Origin: Pseudoalteromonas prydzensis
GTDB taxonomy: Bacteria; Pseudomonadota; Gammaproteobacteria; Enterobacterales; Alteromonadaceae
Direction of reading: 5' to 3'
Assembly (NCBI RefSeq): GCF_001661495.1
Contig: NZ_BDDT01000003.1
Coordinates: forward strand, 1-64,000
Length of the DNA: 64,000 nt
In this document: piece by piece, positions 39,107 through 48,637 of the stretch
Layout of the letters: each line of letters starts with the position of its first letter
How positions within the stretch are numbered: position 1 is the stretch's first letter
The notes under the pieces: generated by a model
The model's input: the letters and a program-made list of their open reading frames with translations, nothing else
Told to the model about the DNA's origin: nothing
The model's database searches: none
Translations under genes and position numbers: made by a program

Positions 39107-39736
39107 GTGTTTAGTTGGTTCAAAAATTTTAAAGTTAAGTCTGAAGTATCTTCGTTGGTTAAGAGTGTCTTAGTCTCAGTAGGTGATTTTAGTGATAAAT
39201 TAGCTATTAAATTTAGTTCAAAAATGACTGATGTAGTATGGGAACAACACTACCAGTTAGTTTCGGGAAAAGTATATAAACAACCAAACAAATTTAGTTG
39301 TGCGATGTTGGTTATGAGTACATGTGTTCTAGAGTCGGTAGATCACCACGAGACGCTTATATTGGCTAGGTGCTATGAATCACTAGCTAAAGAATTAGAA
39401 GTTAATGGCGAGCTTTTTGATTTCAACGAAGTTGATGAGAGGATAATTGAAAAATCACTTGCTAACTTCGCTAGCTCTGAAGCTAAGTTGCAAAATGCCC
39501 ACAACGCACTTCAACAAGCAATCACTGCTCAACAGGAAGCCGAACGTAAAAAGAAAGAGTTCTCGGAAAGGCATAAAAGCACCGATTGGTCAGCTCATGC
39601 ACACTTGTTTAAAGGAAAGGTGGGCTTTTCGAAACAGTTTCAGCCATGTAGCGTTTGTGGGAGCAGCACTGGTCAAACACTTGGTGTAAATTTTATTTGC
39701 AACCGTTGTAAGTCAGACTTTGAACTCAGCAGGTAG
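39107..39736 (+). CDS. Cassette-type protein with C-terminal zinc ribbon
   Basis: A 209-residue protein of unknown role. Residues 1-125 are a mixed helical domain. Residues about 128-158 are a charged coiled coil (LQQAITAQQEAERKKKEF). The C-terminus holds CSVC-N13-CNRC, a four-cysteine zinc ribbon. It starts at GTG with GAGGTG six bases upstream. The stop codon lies 7 bases before a well-formed attC site, the layout of an integron gene cassette. Confidence 0.65.
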   Translation: MFSWFKNFKVKSEVSSLVKSVLVSVGDFSDKLAIKFSSKMTDVVWEQHYQLVSGKVYKQPNKFSCAMLVMSTCVLESVDHHETLILARCYESLAKELEVNGELFDFNEVDERIIEKSLANFASSEAKLQNAHNALQQAITAQQEAERKKKEFSERHKSTDWSAHAHLFKGKVGFSKQFQPCSVCGSSTGQTLGVNFICNRCKSDFELSR

Positions 39737-39740
39737 CCGC

Positions 39741-39837
39741 ATATAACAAAGCATTTAAGAGTGATTCACAACGCTTGGTATTTTCGCTTCGCTCAAGTAT
39801 AGCTAACCCCCGCTCATACCTTAATGCGGCGTTAAAG
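39741..39837 (+). other. attC: Integron attC recombination site
   Basis: R'' TAAC (39744-39747), a 3-base spacer and L'' GCATTTAAG (39751-39759) mirror L' CTTAATGC (39820-39827), a 3-base spacer and R' GTTA (39831-39834). L'' carries one extra T relative to L', the extrahelical base that orients attC recombination. The length of about 97 bases and the TTCGCTTCGCTC-type centre are like those of Vibrio and Shewanella cassettes. It separates the zinc-ribbon gene from the DUF4238 gene. Confidence 0.8.
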
Positions 39838-39881
39838 CGCACATGGATACTACAAACTGTGATGATTAAGTGGGTAAAAAG

Positions 39882-40970
39882 ATGTCAAAAATAACTAAAA
39901 ACCAGCACTTTGTTCCTCGCTGCTTGCTTAAGAACTTCACTTCAGAAGATGGCGTTGTGAATATATACGATTCAAGTCGTGATATATTGCGAAACCCAAC
40001 AAGTGTTGATAGGGTACTTGCTGAGAATTACTTCTATGATAAAGATAACGTTGTAGAGAACTTCCTAGCAGAACATATTGAAGCTCCTGCTTCGAGTGTT
40101 TTAAAGTTGTTTCGTGGAGAATCAAATGAACCATTAGATGTTAAGTCTCAAATATACTTACTTCGATTTATAACCGTACAACTAAGTCGAACTCCGAGTG
40201 CGTTATCTACTTCGTTGAAGACCTTTAATAACGTCATGAATGATGTCATAACACAGCTAGGGCAATTGAATAACTTTAGTGAAGAAGCAATCAATAGTGT
40301 CGAGTTCGTGCTAGATGACCCTAAAGATATACTTCGAATGCAAACGATTGACTCTGTATTGCACTGTCCATTAATACTTGACTTAGAATGGCACTTTTTA
40401 ATCAATGATACAGACACCGAGTATGTAATATCTGATCATCCAGTAGTTCACTACAATTGGTATTTGCGCAATGTAAATGCTGTGGATGTATCAAGTATAG
40501 CTAAACGTGGTACTCAGATTTTCTTGCCATTATCAAATAGAGTCACTCTATGTTTGTATGATAAGCAAGTTTATAAAGTAGGAGAAAAAGGGACGTACTA
40601 TACTGATGTTACCAATGTTAAAGATATTCATTTGCTAAACGAACTTCAGTTTAGAAGTAGAAAGTCTTACATTTTATTTACACATCGAGAAGCTGCTGAT
40701 TATGTAAAAGTGCGTTGTAGTCGTATCTCTAGTAATAGTCTATACACACATCATTTTGATTCGACTCAACCATCATTCAATGGGGATGAGGCGCGAAGTC
40801 TAATTGTTCAGTGGCAAGCTCCTTATATTTTTAGTCATTGGTTTAGCTTTTCAAAAGTGAAGAAAAAGTACTCTAAACGAGCAATATACAATGTTTATCG
40901 TCAACCTGAGGTTGTTCGTTCTCACCAACAGAAAATTGAAGAATTAAGACAAAGAGAACAAGCGCTCTAA
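39882..40970 (+). CDS. DUF4238 family protein (gene cassette)
   Basis: A protein of about 362 residues that begins with the hallmark of DUF4238: SKITKNQHFVPRCLLKNF. The middle has the typical EWHFLINDTDTEYVISDHPV segment and the later IFLPLSNRVTLCLYDK. The molecular function of the family is unknown. I prefer ATG 39882; a GTG at 39870 is possible. It begins 45 bases after the attC site, and its own TAA stop forms part of a TCTAACA motif that could open a second attC. No membrane segment or signal peptide is seen. Confidence 0.8.
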   Translation: MSKITKNQHFVPRCLLKNFTSEDGVVNIYDSSRDILRNPTSVDRVLAENYFYDKDNVVENFLAEHIEAPASSVLKLFRGESNEPLDVKSQIYLLRFITVQLSRTPSALSTSLKTFNNVMNDVITQLGQLNNFSEEAINSVEFVLDDPKDILRMQTIDSVLHCPLILDLEWHFLINDTDTEYVISDHPVVHYNWYLRNVNAVDVSSIAKRGTQIFLPLSNRVTLCLYDKQVYKVGEKGTYYTDVTNVKDIHLLNELQFRSRKSYILFTHREAADYVKVRCSRISSNSLYTHHFDSTQPSFNGDEARSLIVQWQAPYIFSHWFSFSKVKKKYSKRAIYNVYRQPEVVRSHQQKIEELRQREQAL

Positions 40971-41090
40971 CAAGAGACTATGTTTCAAAGTTGGGTTTCG
41001 CGGTTAAGGTATCAAGATACTTTTTCTCATCTATCTTGGTTGAGCTAGTACTCCTGCACTAACTTGTTTTTGTCCAAAAGAGTGTTAGAT
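40966..41090 (+). other. Possible degenerate attC after the DUF4238 gene
   Basis: TCTAACA at the stop codon and GTTAGAT at 41084-41090 are complementary at their ends, and the latter fits GTTRRRY. The 125-base spacing suits an attC. The L arms do not match, so this may be a decayed site or chance. Confidence 0.3.
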
Positions 41091-41139
41091 TGTCCGTCCG
41101 GTACTTGCTCAAAGCAGTCATTCAGTTTTAATCATTCAT

Positions 41140-41168
41140 GGCTGAGTTTCGTTACACTCAACTCAGCC
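41140..41168. repeat. Perfect hairpin GGCTGAGTT/AACTCAGCC
   Basis: Nine-base perfect arms with an 11-base loop and no T-run on either side. It stands at the right edge of the accessory island, between it and conserved minus-strand genes. Confidence 0.6.
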
Positions 41169-41254
41169 AACGGTGGTAAATTTAACACTGGACTGTTCTG
41201 GCTTTTCCCTAGCGCCTAGCACCTCCAACCTAGCAACTTGTCCCTTTAACCTTT

Positions 41255-41560
41255 TTAATGCCTCGCTTGTAAGCAATTAAGCCATTCATCGGGTTCTGCT
41301 AAAATGAATTCCAAATGGTGGTTTTCTTTGGTAGTTATTTTAATCCCAGATGTTGTGATAGGTAGCATACCGGCTGCTTTGCCTGAGCATTTTTCAACAC
41401 GAGAGATATTGTTTAGCTTTATCGCGTAACTGCCTAGGCTAAGTTGTTTATTGAGCGCCTCAAAGTGCAGTATATTATCGGTCAGAGTAAGACGACCATC
41501 TGCTTTACCGACTCCTAGTTGTAATGTTGCATAACAGCGTTTTAATTGTGTTGCGTTCAT
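41255..41560 (-). CDS. Hypothetical protein, PH/GRAM-like
   Basis: A 101-residue protein with an all-beta pattern ending in a helix: GRLTLTDNILHFEAL, YAIKLNNISRVEKCSG, GIKITTKENHHLEFIL, EPDEWLNCLQ. This is the layout of small GRAM/PH-like domains. It has no signal peptide or membrane helix. Its role is unknown. It is likely transcribed alone toward the accessory island. Confidence 0.6.
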   Translation of the reverse strand: MNATQLKRCYATLQLGVGKADGRLTLTDNILHFEALNKQLSLGSYAIKLNNISRVEKCSGKAAGMLPITTSGIKITTKENHHLEFILAEPDEWLNCLQARH

Positions 41561-41663
41561 TATTCACTCCATCGATTTTATTATTTTCCTGAGTGTATGC
41601 GGGTAACCTCAATGTGTCAATCATGTAAATAAAATGTTTTATTTAGGCCGTGTTTACAACTAT

Positions 41664-42089
41664 TTATAAAAAGTTATTAGCACGGTAGAGCATTTTTTGC
41701 TGTTTATTTACACGCACAAACGCAAACAAAACCAACGCCATTTGCACACCAAGTGCGAATAAAGTTAGCATCAAATCTACTCGACTATCAGTACGTTGCA
41801 CTAAACCTATCTCTATAAACCAAGCAATAGCGAGCATTAAAATAAGTGAACCATGCAAATAACGCTGTAGGGTAATTTTAAACTGAATATGCTTCCACTG
41901 GCTAAATATCAACAGTGCTAAACTCAGTATTGGAATTAACACCAAACAACTAGTTGCTATGAACAATAGCGGCTGCCATGCAGAGAAAGACGAAGCAGCG
42001 CCAGTAATAAAGTAGTCGTTGCAGCCGCTCAGTAGCATTAAGCTAAACAATAGGCTTACTAATTTTGTTGTGTCTGTTTTTTTCATCAT
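41664..42089 (-). CDS. Hypothetical membrane protein
   Basis: A 141-residue protein with about four hydrophobic segments. The N-terminal one (VSLLFSLMLLSGCNDYF) includes an LLSGC lipobox-like sequence, so it may be lipidated or simply membrane-embedded. The C-terminal segment is rich in Leu and Phe with a basic tail. No family is recognised. It lies after recN on the same strand. Confidence 0.55.
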   Translation of the reverse strand: MMKKTDTTKLVSLLFSLMLLSGCNDYFITGAASSFSAWQPLLFIATSCLVLIPILSLALLIFSQWKHIQFKITLQRYLHGSLILMLAIAWFIEIGLVQRTDSRVDLMLTLFALGVQMALVLFAFVRVNKQQKMLYRANNFL

Positions 42090-42198
42090 TGTAAAAGTGT
42101 ACTTAGGTTCTTTTCAAGCCTTACAACTGTCAGTAAGGCTTGCTAATGTTGTGTAAAAGGGTGCATTAATTGCAGTATTGATTCTGTAAGCAACGGTT

Positions 42199-43872
42199 TT
42201 AAGCATGCGCCATAATTAATTCTTTGGCGTTAGCTTTGGCTGTTTTACTTATATTATCGCCGCCAAGTAAACGGGCAATTTCATCAATACGGCCATGTTT
42301 ATTCAGTGGTAGCATTTGCGTGAAAGTTTCACCATCAGCAATTTCCTTTGCAACAAAAAATTGCTGATGTCCTGAGCTGGCCACTTGTGGTAAATGTGTT
42401 ACACAAATAACCTGAGTTGATTTACCCAGTTGGCGTAATAACTTACCAACAGCAGAGGCGGTCGGCCCTGAAATACCCACATCCACTTCATCAAAAATAA
42501 GGGTTGGAGTTGTTACTTTTTGCGCAATGATAACTTGAATCGCTAAGCTGATACGAGACAGTTCGCCACCTGAGGCAACTTTTGACAATGGCTGTAACGG
42601 TTGGCCTGGGTTAGTCGAAACTAGAAAGGCAATGCTGTCAAAACCTAAGCTATTTGGAGCACGATCATGTTCTTGTTTTAGCGCAATTTCAAACAGGCCG
42701 TTTTCCATCGACAGGTTTGCCATACTTGCACTGATCAATTCATTTAACGTATGCGCGGCACTTTGGCGGCTTGCACTCAGTGCGGTTGCTGCACTGTGGT
42801 AGTCATCAAGTGCGGTTTGTATTTCGTCATTAAGCTCATTGAGTCTTGCTGAATTGGTACTGATCGATTCAAGCTCTTGACTAATTGACTGATGAAACTC
42901 CACTAATTGCTCTGGTTTTATATGATGCTTGCGCGCTAGATCCATCGCACCGCTTAAGCGAGCTTCAACGTCGAGCAGTCGGCTAGGGTCAAGCTCTGTT
43001 TGCTCTGCGTAATTGCGAATTTCACGGCTAGCTTCTTCTACTTGTACAGCGGCTTCTGCCAATAATGCAGCAACACTATTTAAGCTTTCATCAAAGTTTG
43101 CCAGCTCTGCAAATTGCTGCGCACTATGTTGTAACATTGAGCAGGCGTTTTGTTCGTCACTTTCATACAAGTATTGTAATTCACGTTGGCATGCTTCGAG
43201 AATTGTTTGGCTGTGGCTTAATTTGTGATGTTCAGCCTCAATATCGCTAAACTCATCGGCTTGTAAGGCAAACTCATCAAGCTCAGCAACTTGATACTCT
43301 AATAGTTGTTTTTGTGCAGCTTGTTGCTGTTGGGCTTGCTCAAGGGCTGTAAATTCTTTTTGTAGGTTTTGACAATGGCGATACTGACTTCGCACATTAT
43401 CAACAAGGGTATGATGCCCAGCATATGAGTCGAGTAGTTGTAATTGATGCTCGCTTTTCAACAGATGTTGATGTGCATGTTGGCCATGGATAGAGATCAG
43501 ATGTTGGCCGAGCTCTTTAAGCTGTGCGGCGGTTACCGGGCTGCCATTGATATAGCTTTTACTGCGGCCATTTTTACAGATCACGCGGCGTAATAAGCAT
43601 TCTTGATCAGTATTAGTAAGTAGCTGCTGCTCTAAAAATTGTTTGGCAAGAGGCAGTGCAGTAATATCAAACTGCGCGCAAATTTCTGCGCGCTCAGTGC
43701 CAGGTCGCACCGCTGATGCTTCAGCACGCTCCCCTAAACATAATGATAAGGCATCAATAGCGATTGATTTACCTGCACCTGTTTCACCTGTAATAGCAGT
43801 CATACCGCTTTGCCATTCGGTGCTTAAATTGCTTACAATTGCAAAATTTTTAATTTCTAACCCAATTAACAT
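42199..43872 (-). CDS. recN: DNA repair protein RecN
   Basis: An SMC-like ATPase in double-strand break repair. The N-terminal LEIKNFAIVSNLSTEW is followed by Walker A GETGAGKS. Long coiled-coil arms follow, then the C-terminal half with LSRISLAIQVIIAQ and Walker B LIFDEVDVGISG. I place the start at ATG 43872 (MLIGLEIKNFAIV), which matches the family's usual N-terminus; a longer frame to 43893 is unlikely. It has 557 residues, normal for RecN. Confidence 0.95.
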   Translation of the reverse strand: MLIGLEIKNFAIVSNLSTEWQSGMTAITGETGAGKSIAIDALSLCLGERAEASAVRPGTERAEICAQFDITALPLAKQFLEQQLLTNTDQECLLRRVICKNGRSKSYINGSPVTAAQLKELGQHLISIHGQHAHQHLLKSEHQLQLLDSYAGHHTLVDNVRSQYRHCQNLQKEFTALEQAQQQQAAQKQLLEYQVAELDEFALQADEFSDIEAEHHKLSHSQTILEACQRELQYLYESDEQNACSMLQHSAQQFAELANFDESLNSVAALLAEAAVQVEEASREIRNYAEQTELDPSRLLDVEARLSGAMDLARKHHIKPEQLVEFHQSISQELESISTNSARLNELNDEIQTALDDYHSAATALSASRQSAAHTLNELISASMANLSMENGLFEIALKQEHDRAPNSLGFDSIAFLVSTNPGQPLQPLSKVASGGELSRISLAIQVIIAQKVTTPTLIFDEVDVGISGPTASAVGKLLRQLGKSTQVICVTHLPQVASSGHQQFFVAKEIADGETFTQMLPLNKHGRIDEIARLLGGDNISKTAKANAKELIMAHA

Positions 43873-43961
43873 ACTGTTTATCCATCCAGTCAATTAACTG
43901 TTAATTTATACAGTGTTTTGGGTTTTTGCAAATTAAATTTATATTAAATTGGCGAGTTTAT

Positions 43962-44504
43962 TTAATGCTCATTTACTGAAGTGTCAAAATTGTTTGCTGG
44001 ATCAATAGCTTCTTCATAATCATCAGGATTGGCTGATAACTCGCTGGTACATAAAACTTTGATCATTGAAGGTAATAACTCATGGTAAAAGGTTTTATTG
44101 TAAGCTAAGCCTGCAGAGGGCAGTTCAGTGACAAAAAAATCTAAACGCTGTGCGAGCGCATCACGTTCACCGGTTACATAAGTTTTTGCCAGTTCACTAT
44201 TAATAGTGCTTATAAGTGACTCAATAATGCGCTCTAAATAAAGTAAGTTCTCGTCGTTGTGAGCTTGCACAACAAAAAAATTACTAACAATGACCTGAAT
44301 GCGGGGAATGTATTTTGGGCGAATGATTTTTGCTTCACAATACTCATTGAGCTTTGATTTTAGATTTGCATTCACTTCGCTTACGCGGGTATTGAATAAC
44401 TTCTTTTTTGCTGCGAGTGCGTTACGGCGGTTATTCTCAATCACTAAATAGCTGGCAAGTAGGGTGATCAATAATAATAAAGCCAAGAAAACAACATAAG
44501 TCAT
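43962..44504 (-). CDS. Hypothetical membrane-anchored protein
   Basis: A 180-residue protein with one N-terminal helix (VFLALLLLITLLASYLVI) followed by a basic, helical cytoplasmic region and an acidic C-terminus. No family is recognised. It lies between nadK and recN, all on the minus strand, with gaps of about 80 bases. Confidence 0.6.
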   Translation of the reverse strand: MTYVVFLALLLLITLLASYLVIENNRRNALAAKKKLFNTRVSEVNANLKSKLNEYCEAKIIRPKYIPRIQVIVSNFFVVQAHNDENLLYLERIIESLISTINSELAKTYVTGERDALAQRLDFFVTELPSAGLAYNKTFYHELLPSMIKVLCTSELSANPDDYEEAIDPANNFDTSVNEH

Positions 44505-44583
44505 GATGCGTTAATTTCTCTGAAAAGGGTAATAAATAAATTTTAAGTTATTTTGCTCTAAAGTATGGTTAAGCGCAATGAAA

Positions 44584-45468
44584 TTAATACAAACGGCTAC
44601 CCCAATTTAGCTTGGTTCTTAATACATGATAATACGAGTAATTTTTAGGATGGATCAGGCGTAATTTTTTATCAGCTTTTCTGATCAGTACTTCATCGCC
44701 AGGTAATACGGCAAGCACTACGTGGCTATCACAACTCACTTGTAAACTATCGGTGTTTTCTAAGCTCAATTTTAAGCGAACTTCGTTATCCGCATCGACC
44801 ACTAAAGGTCGGCTGGATAATGTATGGGGGAACATCGGCACCAATGAAATTGCATTAAGTTCAGGGGTTAAAATTGGCCCGCCGCCAGAGAGTGAATAGG
44901 CGGTAGAGCCTGTAGGCGTTGATACAATTAAACCATCAGAGCGCTGTGAAAATACAAAGTCATTATTAATAAAGGCTTCAAACTCTATCATATGGGCCAC
45001 TTTGTCAGCATGTAAAACCGCTTCGTTAACTGCTGAGTTAGCACTTTTTAACTCGGCGTGGCGGTATACTTCCACTTCGAGTAAAAAACGTTTTTCTTCA
45101 ATGTATTGGCCACTTAGTACTTGTTCTAAACTGGCTTCGAAGCCTTCTGGGTCTAAATCGGTTAAAAAGCCTAAATTGCCTCGATTCACACCAATTACGG
45201 CAACATCAAAACGGGCTAAAACCCGTGCGGCACCTAGCATATTACCATCACCACCGACCACAATGGCAAGATCAGCTCGCTCACCTAGCTCTATCAGTTT
45301 GACTAACTTTTCCTTGGGAACATCGGCTAACTGGTGCCCTGTACGTTGCTCTAATAGTACATCAAAGCCCAACGCATTTAAAAAAGTGTACAAGCGCTGT
45401 AAAGTTGCAGCTGCGCCACTGTGATTTGGTTTGCCAATTAAGCCTATGGTTTTAAACGGTGATTCCAT
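44584..45468 (-). CDS. nadK: NAD kinase
   Basis: This enzyme phosphorylates NAD to NADP. Key motifs are [13 protein letters not shown] (the GGDGN ATP/NAD site) and [20 protein letters not shown], with SRPLVVD near the C-terminus. It has 294 residues, as in E. coli. It is divergent from the hrcA-like gene and lies near grpE and recN, a typical gammaproteobacterial neighbourhood. Confidence 0.96.
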   Translation of the reverse strand: MESPFKTIGLIGKPNHSGAAATLQRLYTFLNALGFDVLLEQRTGHQLADVPKEKLVKLIELGERADLAIVVGGDGNMLGAARVLARFDVAVIGVNRGNLGFLTDLDPEGFEASLEQVLSGQYIEEKRFLLEVEVYRHAELKSANSAVNEAVLHADKVAHMIEFEAFINNDFVFSQRSDGLIVSTPTGSTAYSLSGGGPILTPELNAISLVPMFPHTLSSRPLVVDADNEVRLKLSLENTDSLQVSCDSHVVLAVLPGDEVLIRKADKKLRLIHPKNYSYYHVLRTKLNWGSRLY

Positions 45469-45532
45469 GATAAATGCATCAATAGTATTAATATCAATAG
45501 AGTAACCTATAAATGGTAAGTTTGAAAATAAC

Positions 45533-45561
45533 CTTGAAATAAACTCATTGCGCCCCGATAT
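45533..45561 (+). promoter_or_regulatory. Sigma-32-like promoter of the hrcA-like gene
   Basis: CTTGAAA (45533-45539), a 13-base spacer and CCCCGATAT (45553-45561). The first element is perfect; the second has one inserted or changed base relative to CCCCATNT. Transcription would begin near 45568, which excludes the TTG at 45548 as start codon. Confidence 0.65.
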
Positions 45562-45589
45562 CCCCTGTATGCAGCAAGATGTAGATACT

Positions 45590-46534
45590 ATGAATTTAAA
45601 CCCTCGAGATCAGCAAATATTTTCCGCCGTGATGAGCCTGTACTGTAATGGTGAAGGGCAACCCGTGGCGTCGAGTCGTATTGCAAAACAAAAAGGCATG
45701 GCTGTATGCTCAGCAACGGTTAGAAATGCCATGTCACGGCTTGAAAAAATTGGCCTGTTATATTCGCCGCATACCTCTGCCGGACGAGTGCCGACCAATG
45801 CAGGTTTTGATTATTGGCTAAGTGAGTTTTTCCCACTTGCTGATATAGCCCAATATTGGCAACCAGCACAAGCGCAATTGGTAGAGCTTGCCCATGGATT
45901 GAGCCAGCGTTATCAAGTGTGTTGTTGTGTTGGTTTACCACAAGTCAGCTCGCAACATGTTTTTAGGGTAGAAGTATTAGATTTTGATAGCAATGATTGG
46001 CTAATATTATTGCTTGATAGAGCAGGGCAAAGTCATAATATTTGTATTCACAAGCCTGATGAGGCGTCAGATACATTGCGTTATCAGTTTGCTACTTGGC
46101 TTAATACGGTATTTAGTCAACAAACATTAATGGAAGGCTTGTATCGTATGCAAGCGATGGCAAATACTGCGCCACGTAATTGTCATGATTCATTACACCA
46201 ATGGACGCGAGAACTGAGTCAAAAGCTAGGCTCAGATAACAGCATAGTCGTTGGCGAAAATTATCTATATCGGAAAATTGATTGTGAGCAAAGCTTAAAC
46301 ATCGGCGTGTCATTTTTAAATTTTGTGGAAGATAAATTAGCATTTAAAAACGGCGTGTCAGTATTAAACACCGCTCAATTGCCATTTACTGATTGTGATG
46401 AATTGATGGTGATCAGCGTACCGTATTTTCAAAATCAAGAATATCAAAGTCGTTTTTGTGTAATTTGCCCTAAATCGGCGCAAATTGAAGCAATCATTCA
46501 AGAATTTAAATTAATCGAGTCATTTGGCTCTTGA
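45590..46534 (+). CDS. HrcA-like heat-shock repressor, divergent
   Basis: A protein of about 314 residues with the winged helix of HrcA. The segment reads [12 protein letters not shown] then [37 protein letters not shown], close to the family's SATIRNxMxxLExxGLLxxPHTSAGRxPT. The C-terminal part keeps the HrcA outline (VVGENYLYR, then FCVICPKS) but is strongly diverged. HrcA normally represses groE and dnaK through CIRCE elements; none is visible here. It stands directly upstream of grpE. ATG 45590 is chosen because upstream codons lie in the promoter; ATG 45569 is possible. Confidence 0.7.
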   Translation: MNLNPRDQQIFSAVMSLYCNGEGQPVASSRIAKQKGMAVCSATVRNAMSRLEKIGLLYSPHTSAGRVPTNAGFDYWLSEFFPLADIAQYWQPAQAQLVELAHGLSQRYQVCCCVGLPQVSSQHVFRVEVLDFDSNDWLILLLDRAGQSHNICIHKPDEASDTLRYQFATWLNTVFSQQTLMEGLYRMQAMANTAPRNCHDSLHQWTRELSQKLGSDNSIVVGENYLYRKIDCEQSLNIGVSFLNFVEDKLAFKNGVSVLNTAQLPFTDCDELMVISVPYFQNQEYQSRFCVICPKSAQIEAIIQEFKLIESFGS

Positions 46535-46557
46535 ATCTTTTGATTCAATCCCCATAA
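46530..46557 (+). promoter_or_regulatory. Sigma-32 promoter of grpE
   Basis: CTTGAAT (46530-46536), 13 bases, then CCCCATAA (46550-46557). It overlaps the end of the hrcA-like gene and lies 36 bases before grpE. Confidence 0.8.
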
Positions 46558-46592
46558 TTACCGCAATTGAAAAGAATTGGAGCACTTAAATT

Positions 46593-47201
46593 ATGTCTGA
46601 GCAGACAAAATCACCAGAGCAAGAAGTCGAACTAAACGAAGAATTAGAGCAAATGCAAGCCGAAGTGGAAGCCGCTGTAGAAGCTGCTGATGCTCATGAA
46701 GGCGAAGAAGTTAGCCCTGAAGCTGAAATTGCCATGCTGTATGCCGAGCTTGAAGAAGCAAAACAAACGATTGCTAGTCAAAAAGACGGTGTTGTTCGCG
46801 CTGCCGCAGATGTAGACAATATGCGTCGCCGTGCTGCACAAGATGTAGAGAAAGCCCACAAATTTGCACTTGAGAAATTTGCCAACGAATTATTGCCAGT
46901 TATTGATAACTTAGAACGCGCTATTGAGTTCTCAGACAAAGAAAATGAAACCTTAAAGCCATTGCTTGAAGGGATTGATATGACTGTGAAAAGCTTTAAT
47001 GATGCGGTTGCAAAATTTGGTGTTGAAATTGTAAACCCACAGGGTGAGCAGTTTAATCCTGAGTTTCACCAAGCTATGTCGATTCAACCAAGTAATGATG
47101 TAACACCTAATACTGTATTAGCAGTAATGCAAAAAGGTTACACATTAAATGGTCGTTTATTACGTCCTGCGATGGTTATGGTATCTAAAGCGGCTGAATA
47201 A
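46593..47201 (+). CDS. grpE: Nucleotide exchange factor GrpE
   Basis: This protein releases ADP from DnaK. An acidic N-terminus leads into a long helix ([20 protein letters not shown]) and the beta domain ([34 protein letters not shown]). It has 202 residues, normal. The ribosome site GGAG lies 9 bases before the ATG. dnaK and dnaJ are not adjacent here, so grpE is a separate heat-shock unit with its own sigma-32 promoter and terminator. Confidence 0.96.
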   Translation: MSEQTKSPEQEVELNEELEQMQAEVEAAVEAADAHEGEEVSPEAEIAMLYAELEEAKQTIASQKDGVVRAAADVDNMRRRAAQDVEKAHKFALEKFANELLPVIDNLERAIEFSDKENETLKPLLEGIDMTVKSFNDAVAKFGVEIVNPQGEQFNPEFHQAMSIQPSNDVTPNTVLAVMQKGYTLNGRLLRPAMVMVSKAAE

Positions 47202-47232
47202 GTAGGTTGCACAGTTAAGTAGATAGCTTAGT

Positions 47233-47265
47233 AAAAAATGCCCGTTAACTACGGGCATTTTTTTT
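47233..47265. terminator. Bidirectional terminator, grpE and the bcr-like gene
   Basis: AAAAAATGCCCGT-taact-ACGGGCATTTTTTTT between convergent genes. Confidence 0.9.
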
Positions 47266-48444
47266 GTTTCTGGCTCGGTGGCAAAGTTGCGCAATCAGCG
47301 TGAGCACTAACGCACTGAACATTAAGCTCGAAAATGGTACTGCACTTTGTGCATGCATCAGCGCTAAAATTGGTCCCACTAATGCGCCGCTACCAAAGCG
47401 TAAGGTACCAATAACCGCTGTAGCGGTACCAGATCGCTCTTCAAACTGCATTAAAATGAGTGCATCAGCATTACTTGCTGTCACCCCTAAACTCATCATT
47501 AAGGGGGCTATTGCTGCGACTATATAAAACAGTGACAAGTGCAATATACTAAATGTGAGTAGCGCAGTACCGGCAACAAAGCCAACGGCTAAACCATAAT
47601 AGAGCATTTTTCGCGATCCCACTCTTGGCACTAATCGGGTATTTAAAAAGTTACCAAACATTAGCGCCATTACGTTAAACGCGAATAGAATGCCAAATAG
47701 CTGCTCTGACACTTTAAAGTAATCAAGGTACACAAACGGTACTGCAGTTAAAAAGCAAAAGAAGCCGAACGAGACAAACATTGAACTGGCAATATCGGCA
47801 CGGGTATCTTTATTTTTAAACACGGTTTTATAACTATCAAAAAACAGTGCAAAGCCTTTTAGCGGACTTTTAAAAATAGGAATATCAATGAGGTAAATTT
47901 GCACGAGCGCTAAAATTACAAAGCTGTAGCTGGCTAGTACTAAAAAGATCGTTTGCCAGTGAGATAAGCCCATGATCATAGATCCCACAGTAGGGGCTAT
48001 CAACGGGGCTACCATCATGATCATTGATACATACGACATTCCTTTAGCGGTATCTTGCTTATAGATATGGCGAATGATCCCCGGTACCACAACGGTTGCT
48101 GCTGCACCTGTGAATGCTTGAACAGCGCGCAGTACCCAAAACAGATGAATATCATTACAAAAGGCCAATGCGACTGAGCTTACCCCAAATAATGCCAATC
48201 CTACTTTGGTGAGTACGCGGCGACCAATTTGATCCGCTATTGGACCAAAAAATAACATGCCTAGCGCATAACCAGCTAAGTACAAACTTAATGATATCTG
48301 TACATTGGGCATGGTGGTATTGAGATCATTGGCAATAACTAACATTGCAGGTAAGTACATATCAATTGCCAATGGTGTAATTGCTACAATGCTGGCAAGT
48401 AAAGGTAACAGAATGCGTTTATTCAAAGAGACTGAGTCTTGCAT
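47245..48444 (-). CDS. MFS drug exporter, Bcr/CflA family
   Basis: A 399-residue, 12-helix transporter. The start ITPLAIDMYLPAMLVIANDL and motif FFGPIADQIGRRVLTKVG are typical of Bcr/CflA proteins, which expel bicyclomycin, chloramphenicol and similar compounds. The substrate here is unknown. The end of the gene overlaps the shared terminator. It is monocistronic. Confidence 0.87.
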   Translation of the reverse strand: MQDSVSLNKRILLPLLASIVAITPLAIDMYLPAMLVIANDLNTTMPNVQISLSLYLAGYALGMLFFGPIADQIGRRVLTKVGLALFGVSSVALAFCNDIHLFWVLRAVQAFTGAAATVVVPGIIRHIYKQDTAKGMSYVSMIMMVAPLIAPTVGSMIMGLSHWQTIFLVLASYSFVILALVQIYLIDIPIFKSPLKGFALFFDSYKTVFKNKDTRADIASSMFVSFGFFCFLTAVPFVYLDYFKVSEQLFGILFAFNVMALMFGNFLNTRLVPRVGSRKMLYYGLAVGFVAGTALLTFSILHLSLFYIVAAIAPLMMSLGVTASNADALILMQFEERSGTATAVIGTLRFGSGALVGPILALMHAQSAVPFSSLMFSALVLTLIAQLCHRARNKKNARS

Positions 48445-48637
48445 GATTCACCCACTAAATAAAAAGAGGCCTATATTGTAACAGCGGTCACTTCCCTTGG
48501 GTACTTAGTTTGCACGCTAACTATCATCTTTAACATATAAATAACATAACTTCTGTATTTAGCTGTAAGTGCAATATGTTCAATCGTAGACTGGTTTGCT
48601 ATTCTAGGGATAATTAAATGTGAGTTGAGGGAATACA

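Noticed and set aside
45469..46592. CIRCE operator for the HrcA-like protein
   Set aside because: I looked for TTAGCACTC-N9-GAGTGCTAA near the gene and grpE and found none.
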